From JBCCGG01 sp039029395 (GTDB lineage: Bacteria; Pseudomonadota; Alphaproteobacteria; Kiloniellales; JAKSDN01), in the NCBI GenBank assembly GCA_039029395.1, contig JBCCGG010000063.1, positions 1 to 27,356 on the forward strand: DNA of 27,356 nt, in the 5' to 3' direction. The notes beneath the pieces are model-generated. The model searched no databases, was not told the DNA's origin, and saw only the letters and a list, made by a program, of their open reading frames with translations. Shown piece after piece: positions 22,774-27,356 of this stretch (within the stretch, counting starts at the first letter, position 1; each line of letters begins with the position of its first letter). Both the position numbers and the translations under genes were made by a program.

Positions 22774-24843
22774 TTAATCGAGGATGCCTTTCAGCAGCTG
22801 CTTGCCGGTCTCTTCGATGTCCTTGACCGGATCCTTCTTCTTTTCGCCGCCTTCTTCGTCGGAGCCGCCGGCCGCGGCGCCGCCGCCGGTCAGGCCCTCG
22901 AGCACCTTGTTCACGTCGCCCGAGCTGCCAGCCTCGATCAGCTTGCTCGGGTCCTTGGCGATGTTCGAGATGACCGCCGAGAGGTCCGGCGCGTAGGTCA
23001 GATTGTCCCACGGGCCGGTGATGTTGACCGGCACGGCAATGCCCTGATCGTCGCTGCCGCCCTGGCCTTCGATCGAGGCCACCGCCTTGGGTGTGATGCG
23101 GTAGTCCAGTGTGCGCTGGGGCAGGTCCGCAGTGCCTTCGCCGGCAACCCGGATCAGCGGGCTGAACATGGAGAGGTCCTTGTTGGTCAGGATGCCCTTG
23201 TCGATCGTGAAGGTACCGGAGAGCTCGGTGAAGTCGGTCTTCTGAGTGCTTCCGCCCGGATCCAGAAAGGCCGAGGCGGTGTTGCGCACCATGGCCGCCA
23301 AATTGATGCCGACGATCGCGCCGTCGGCGAACTTGATCGCGCCCTTGCCGCCTAGGTTCTCAACCATGCCTTTCTGGCTCTTTCCTTGGGCGGCGATGTC
23401 GAAGCCCATTTCGCCGGTGCCTTCCAGGCGCTCGAAGCCGGCGGCGTCGGTCAAGAGCGGCTTGGCCTGGATTCCGGTCAAGTTGAAAGACTTCTTGACC
23501 GCCGGGACATCGCCCCGGCCGTCCAGGGTGACCGCGCCCTTGCCGGCACCGTCATAAAGGTTGAGCTCGGTGAGGTCGGCCTGGAGCAGACCGTCCTTGA
23601 GGGCGACGGTCAGCGCGCTTTTGCCGACCTTCATGGCCTGGACCAAGATCTCGCCGACCGAGAGATCGAAGTCGGCATTCGCGGCATGGAGGCCGGAGAG
23701 GTCGATCGGATCGTCGCTCCAGCCGGAAGATTGGGCCGGCGCCTGAGCGGTGCTATCGCCCGAGGACTCGCCGCCGCCGCTCGCCGCCGTGCCGTCACCG
23801 GCCGGCAGATAGGCGTTGAGGTCCAGGCGGTCCAGGTCGAGCTTGCCCTTCACATAGGGTTTGGCGCCGCTTAGGTCGGCTGAGAAATTCCCCTTGCCGG
23901 TTGTCTGGTCTAGCGCGATGGTCGCCTCGTTGAAGGCATAGACCTTGTCGTCGACCTTGACCTTGCCGTCGATCTTGAGCGGGCCCAGGCCGTCGCCCGG
24001 CGCATCGATCGGATTGCCGGCCCAACTGGCCAGTTCGCGCACCGAAGGCACGTCCAAATTCACGGTGCCGTCGACGGAGACGACCGGCAGGGGCTTGACC
24101 TGGCCGTCGTAGCTCAGATTGACCGGATTGGAGGTGAGCGCCACCTTCATGGCAGCGCCTGCGCCGGTCATCAGCCCGCGCACCTGATCGCTCTCGAGCT
24201 TGAGGTTTAGGGTCTCGCCGTTCCAGTCGACCGAGCCGTCGGCCGTGAAGGGGCTGTCGAGACCCGGCATGGAGACTGTCATGTTGATGTTGGAAAGCTC
24301 AAGCGCCTGGCCGCTGACCGCGTCGTTATAGGTCACCAGGCCGTTTTCCAGGCGCACGTCGCCGAGGGTGATGTCCTCCAAGCCCATGGTATCGCCGCCG
24401 CCCGAGGATCCGCCGCCGCCGCCCGAGGTGTCGCTCGTGCCGCTCGCCGCGCCGGCGCCGCCGAAGTCCCAGTTGGCCTTGCCGTCCTTGTCGACCTCCA
24501 GGTGGATCACCGGCTCGACCAGCACGAAGCTGTCGACCTTAACCTGGCCCGACAACAGGGGCACGAGCTGGAGTTCGACCACCAGATCCTTCAGGGTCGC
24601 CATCTGGGGCTCGGCCGCGCCGGGCGGGTTGGAGAAGGTGACGTCGCTGGCCTTGAGGCCGATCGACGGAAAGATCGAGACGTTGAAGTCACCGTTGATC
24701 GCCAGATCCCGTCCGGTCGCCTCGCGCGCCTGGGTGGCGATCTGCTGCTTGATGGTGTCGAGCGGCAGGAAGAAGGGGATCGCGACCACGATCACCACCA
24801 ACAGGACGATGACCACCAGAAGGCCGATAAAGAGCTTTTTCAT
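22774..24843 (-). CDS. AsmA family envelope protein
   Basis: A 689-residue protein from the ATG at 24843, with GAGGAG about 10 bp before it. One N-terminal membrane helix (about 5-25, Val/Ile-rich) is followed by the AsmA start LDTIKQQIATQAREATGRDL and GDFNVSIFPSIGLKASDVTF. Long beta-rich text follows, with a Gly/Ser-rich linker (about 138-152) and another near the middle. The C-terminal AsmA_2-type part has KGAIKFADGAIVGINLAAMVRN and FTELSGTFTIDKGILTNKDL, then VAGEGTADLPQRTLDYRITP. AsmA-type proteins are anchored in the inner membrane and span the periplasm; they are linked to phospholipid transport and outer-membrane assembly. The tail is Gly/Lys/Glu-rich. The gene stands alone. Confidence 0.92.
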   Translation of the reverse strand: MKKLFIGLLVVIVLLVVIVVAIPFFLPLDTIKQQIATQAREATGRDLAINGDFNVSIFPSIGLKASDVTFSNPPGAAEPQMATLKDLVVELQLVPLLSGQVKVDSFVLVEPVIHLEVDKDGKANWDFGGAGAASGTSDTSGGGGGSSGGGDTMGLEDITLGDVRLENGLVTYNDAVSGQALELSNINMTVSMPGLDSPFTADGSVDWNGETLNLKLESDQVRGLMTGAGAAMKVALTSNPVNLSYDGQVKPLPVVSVDGTVNLDVPSVRELASWAGNPIDAPGDGLGPLKIDGKVKVDDKVYAFNEATIALDQTTGKGNFSADLSGAKPYVKGKLDLDRLDLNAYLPAGDGTAASGGGESSGDSTAQAPAQSSGWSDDPIDLSGLHAANADFDLSVGEILVQAMKVGKSALTVALKDGLLQADLTELNLYDGAGKGAVTLDGRGDVPAVKKSFNLTGIQAKPLLTDAAGFERLEGTGEMGFDIAAQGKSQKGMVENLGGKGAIKFADGAIVGINLAAMVRNTASAFLDPGGSTQKTDFTELSGTFTIDKGILTNKDLSMFSPLIRVAGEGTADLPQRTLDYRITPKAVASIEGQGGSDDQGIAVPVNITGPWDNLTYAPDLSAVISNIAKDPSKLIEAGSSGDVNKVLEGLTGGGAAAGGSDEEGGEKKKDPVKDIEETGKQLLKGILD

Positions 24844-25245
24844 CGTTCGAGTTCTCCTCGATTTTCCAGCCCGCGACCACGGGCCCCTCGCAGGTAAAGC
24901 CGAGCACGTGCGCGCGCGTCGGACAAGTGCAAATCGACCGCGGGACGTACCGTCGCCCGCGGAATTGGATGTATTCGTCTAGGACCGGTCACAAATTCCC
25001 AAGTCTAGTATCCCTGCTTCGCCAATTCTGTCCAGATCAACTGATCCGAGCGGCAACAAAGCCACCTCTACTACTTGAGCTGTTGTAATCCTGGCCAGGC
25101 CCCGAGATCAATATTCCCCGCAAAATCACGATTCTACCGGCCACGGTCAAGTGATCATAGCCCAGCGCTCTTGTCGCCTCAATGGGATCGGCCACCAACT
25201 TTCCCCGTGTCGGATCGCCTGGCGGGTGCTAATGCTAGATCCATC
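24844..25245. other. 402-bp intergenic stretch before ribF
   Basis: A divergent gap between asmA and ribF. It is less GC-rich than the genes around it. An inverted repeat, CCGCGGG (24938-24944) and CCCGCGG (24956-24962), is the only clear structure. I see no FMN riboswitch pattern, tRNA or ORF that I trust; the ribF frame is open to 25075 but the text there is not RibF-like. Confidence 0.6.
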
Positions 25246-26247
25246 ATGCTGGTCTTTCGCCACCATAGCGACTTGCCGGAAGAGGCCCGCGGATCGGTGC
25301 TCGCGATCGGCAACTTCGACGACATTCATAAGGGACACCAAGCGGTGATTTCCAAAGCGGCCCGGCTGGCCGCGGAGCTTGAGGCGCCGCACGGGGTGCT
25401 GACCTTCGAACCTCACCCGCGCCGGTTTTTCCGGCCGGACATCGAGCCCTTTCGCTTGACCCCCTTTCGCATCAAGGCGCGCCTTATCGAGGCGCTCGGC
25501 GTGGACCTGCTCTACGTGCTGTCCTTCGACACGAAGCTCTCTTCCTTGAGTGCCGAACGCTTCGTGCGCGAGGTGCTGGTCGGCGGCCTGGGGGTGCGTC
25601 ATGTGGTGGTCGGCGACGACTTCGCCTTCGGCGCCGACCGTCAGGGCGATACCGGGATGCTCGAGCGCATGGGCCGCTCGCTCGGCTTCGGGCTCACCGT
25701 GGTGACTCGGGTCGGCGGGCCGGCGGCCGAGATCTACTCCTCGACCCGGGTGCGCGAATACCTCAAGGCCGGCAACCCGACCCGCGCCGCGCGGGTCCTG
25801 GGGCGCTACTTCGAGATCGAGGGCCGGGTCCAGCCGGGCGAGCAACGCGGCCGCAACCTGGGCTACCCGACCGCCAACGTGGACCTGGGCGAGACCACCC
25901 ATCCGGCCTTCGGGGTCTATGCGGTGCGCGCCGGCGTCGAGCGCGACGAGAAAACCACCTGGCACGACGGCGCGGCAAATCTTGGCATTCGGCCCATGTT
26001 CAAGAGCGATCGGCCGCTGCTCGAAGTCCACCTTTTCGATTTCAACCAGGATCTCTACGGCGCGCACCTGCGGGTCGCCCTGGTCGATTACCTGCGCCCG
26101 GAGATGAGCTTCGCCGATGTCGATGAGCTCAAGCAGCAAATGGCCGAGGACGTCCGCCGGGCCCGTGTTATTCTAGCCCAGGAGGACTGGGATTCCAGCT
26201 GGCCGGCCAGCCCCTTCATGTCGGTCGGCGCGCCGACTAAGAGCTAG
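25246..26247 (+). CDS. ribF: Bifunctional riboflavin kinase / FMN adenylyltransferase
   Basis: A 333-residue protein; I use the ATG at 25246 because RibF sequence starts right after it. The N-terminal adenylyltransferase has the nucleotidyl motif GNFDDIHKGHQ (22-32; HxGH at 28-31), EPHPRRFFRP, VVGDDFAFGADRQGD and YSSTRVREYL. The C-terminal kinase has NLGYPTANVDL (204-214), GVYAVRAGV, NLGIRPMF and LEVHLFDFNQDLYG. It converts riboflavin to FMN and FAD. The motif reads GNFDD where the family norm is GNFDG. It is followed 13 bp later by the GlxA-type regulator, likely on the same transcript. Confidence 0.95.
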   Translation: MLVFRHHSDLPEEARGSVLAIGNFDDIHKGHQAVISKAARLAAELEAPHGVLTFEPHPRRFFRPDIEPFRLTPFRIKARLIEALGVDLLYVLSFDTKLSSLSAERFVREVLVGGLGVRHVVVGDDFAFGADRQGDTGMLERMGRSLGFGLTVVTRVGGPAAEIYSSTRVREYLKAGNPTRAARVLGRYFEIEGRVQPGEQRGRNLGYPTANVDLGETTHPAFGVYAVRAGVERDEKTTWHDGAANLGIRPMFKSDRPLLEVHLFDFNQDLYGAHLRVALVDYLRPEMSFADVDELKQQMAEDVRRARVILAQEDWDSSWPASPFMSVGAPTKS

Positions 26248-26260
26248 GGGGGATCACGCC

Positions 26261-27235
26261 ATGGCGAGCGATCAGGGACCGACCAAATTTGGCTTCTTCC
26301 TGGTGCCGCGCTTCGCCATGCTGGCCTTCACCGCGGCGATCGAGCCCCTGCGCGCCGCCAACCTCTTGAGCGGACGCAAGCTTTACGAGTGGCACGTGAT
26401 CTCCCGCGACGGTGCGCCGGTGACCTCGTCCAACGGCACCGAGCTGGTCGCCGAGATGGCCATGGCCGATGCGCCCAAGGTCGACGACCTAGTGGTCTGC
26501 AGCGGCCTGGACGCCCACCTTTTCGAGGACCGCCAGGTCTTCGCTTGGCTAAGGCGCGAGGCCCAGAAGGGCACCCACATCGGCGCGCTCTCGGACGGCG
26601 CCTTCATCCTGGCGCGCGCCGGCCTGCTCAACGGCTACAACTGCACGATCCACTGGACCTGTCTGCCGGGCTTCGCCGAAAGCTTTCCGGAGATCCCGGT
26701 CCAGCCCGACCTGTTCCAGGTCGACCGCAACCGCTTCACATGCGCCGGCGGCACGGCATCTTGCGACATGATGCTCAACATGATCGAGCGCCACCACGGC
26801 CGGGCGCTGGCGATCCAGGTCGCCGAGCAGTTCATGCACGACCGCATCCGCACCGACGACGACCGCCAGCGAATCTCCCTGCGCCTGCGCATCGGGGTCA
26901 GCCACCCCAAGCTCCTGAAGGCGATCAGCCTGATGGAGGAGAACCTGGAGCAGCCGCTCACCGCCGGCGAGCTGGCCGACCGCTGCAACGTGTCCAAGCG
27001 CCAGCTCGAGCGTCTGTTCCGCGGCTATCTGGGGCGTCCGCCCATGCAGTACTATATGGAGCTGCGCCTGCAGCAGGCCCACATGCTGCTCAATAGCACG
27101 TCGCTCTCGGTGCTCGAGGTGGGCGTTGCCTGCGGCTTCATCTCGGCCTCCCACTTCGCCAAGCGTTACCGGGACCTCTTCCACCACACGCCGCGCAGTG
27201 CCCGCCAGCGCTATCTGGAAGCCAGCGAGCGCTAG
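26261..27235 (+). CDS. GlxA-family transcriptional regulator (DJ-1/PfpI-like domain plus AraC HTH)
   Basis: A 324-residue protein with a strong ribosome site (AGGGGGGATCACGCC). The N-terminal DJ-1/PfpI-like half ends in a nucleophile-elbow region reading HIGALSDGAFILARAGLL (S111 where an active Cys is common), so it probably senses rather than catalyses. The AraC-type HTH (about 222-318) has LTAGELADRCNVSKRQLERLF, then LSVLEVGVACGFISASHFAKRY. The middle TCAGGTASCDMMLNMI and VAEQFMHDRIR are typical of the GlxA/GbdR group, whose known members control amine, betaine or carnitine use. It probably senses a small nitrogen compound. It is co-directional with ribF and ends at the start of an IS630-like element. 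Confidence 0.93.
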   Translation: MASDQGPTKFGFFLVPRFAMLAFTAAIEPLRAANLLSGRKLYEWHVISRDGAPVTSSNGTELVAEMAMADAPKVDDLVVCSGLDAHLFEDRQVFAWLRREAQKGTHIGALSDGAFILARAGLLNGYNCTIHWTCLPGFAESFPEIPVQPDLFQVDRNRFTCAGGTASCDMMLNMIERHHGRALAIQVAEQFMHDRIRTDDDRQRISLRLRIGVSHPKLLKAISLMEENLEQPLTAGELADRCNVSKRQLERLFRGYLGRPPMQYYMELRLQQAHMLLNSTSLSVLEVGVACGFISASHFAKRYRDLFHHTPRSARQRYLEASER

Positions 27236-27300
27236 AGCATTTTCTGAGCGTTTTGAATCTTTAGGGATTCCCAAGTTGGCTGATTTCTGATTCAAGATTT

Positions 27301-27323
27301 GGGCTGGTGAAGGAGGCCAGCCC
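27301..27323 (+). promoter_or_regulatory. Hairpin that holds the transposase ribosome site in its loop
   Basis: GGGCTGG (27301-27307) and CCAGCCC (27317-27323) form a perfect 7-bp stem. The 9-base loop TGAAGGAGG contains the Shine-Dalgarno sequence for the ATG at 27326. Such a hairpin may tune transposase translation. Confidence 0.5.
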
Positions 27324-27325
27324 CT

Positions 27326-27356
27326 ATGACGAAACCTCTTTCGGATGATCTGCGGC
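27326..27356 (+). CDS. IS630-like transposase (N-terminal 10 residues only)
   Basis: The frame from the ATG at 27326 reads MTKPLSDDLR and runs off the right edge. A start of the type MTKPLSxDLRxR is what I know from IS630-family transposases in alphaproteobacteria. AAGGAGG lies 9 bp upstream. Only 31 bases are visible, so the family call rests on this short match. Confidence 0.6.
   Translation, partial: MTKPLSDDLR

Larger units (their letters stand above)
27236..27356 (+). mobile_element. Left end of an IS630-like insertion sequence (partial)
   Basis: The DNA changes to AT-rich right after the regulator's stop, with inverted copies TTGAATC (27253-27259) and GATTCAA (27289-27295). A transposase-like start MTKPLSDDLR follows at 27326. 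The window ends before the rest of the element. The TA inside the TAG stop (27233-27234) is a possible target for an element of the TA-inserting IS630 group. The exact end is not proven. Confidence 0.65.

Noticed and set aside
24844..25245. FMN riboswitch before ribF
   Set aside because: I could not find the conserved FMN-riboswitch core (for example the AGGG...GCGGGG pattern) in this gap.

Overview
The window is GC-rich bacterial chromosomal DNA from what looks like an alphaproteobacterium, most like the Rhodospirillales/Kiloniellales grade. This is inferred from the high GC, the mix of ATG, GTG and TTG starts, a COQ4-family ubiquinone protein, a tripartite tricarboxylate transporter and an IS630-type element. 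No rRNA, tRNA, CRISPR array, plasmid or phage module is visible. Genes are densely packed on both strands and mostly metabolic, transport or regulatory. No single large exotic system stands out. The unusual signals are small and local.

Layout. Positions 1-2573 (minus) carry a YiaV/YibH-like HlyD-family membrane fusion protein, running off the left edge, its small DUF3302 partner (YiaW/YibI-like), and a membrane class III nucleotide cyclase. Positions 2743-4072 (plus) carry an overlapping pair, a GFA-domain zinc protein and a metallo-beta-lactamase-fold hydrolase. Positions 4073-4951 hold a divergent MarR regulator and a four-helix membrane protein, separated by two near-identical operator palindromes. 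Positions 4957-6360 encode an acyl-CoA dehydrogenase-family flavoprotein. Positions 6592-6918 encode a lower-GC RraB-like gene. Positions 6960-10113 (minus) form a complete tctC-tctB-tctA transporter operon, divergent from a NadX-like aspartate dehydrogenase at 10196-11011.

Positions 11024-14375 hold a DUF4291 protein, a COQ4-type protein with a TerB-like N-terminal half, and a secreted S33-type alpha/beta hydrolase. Positions 14525-16544 hold a small membrane protein and an MFS transporter/DUF1330 pair. Positions 16788-19319 hold an orphan Tat-type family 5 solute-binding protein and a coiled-coil membrane protein. Positions 19607-22135 hold a PNPOx-like flavoprotein and a translationally coupled methyltransferase/MalY-like pair. 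A stretch of about 640 bp with possible RNA structure or a small ORF follows (22136-22773). AsmA is at 22774-24843. Then come ribF and a GlxA-family regulator (25246-27235), followed at once by the left end of an IS630-like element.

Likely co-operating units: yiaW-yiaV homologues (envelope or efflux), marR with its small membrane target, tctCBA with nadX (organic-acid uptake beside aspartate/oxaloacetate chemistry, inferred), methyltransferase with the MalY-like lyase, and ribF with the GlxA-type regulator. Several enzymes lack the usual catalytic residue of their family (acyl-CoA dehydrogenase, aspartate dehydrogenase, cyclase). These residues were placed by eye against remembered family motifs and need a proper alignment.
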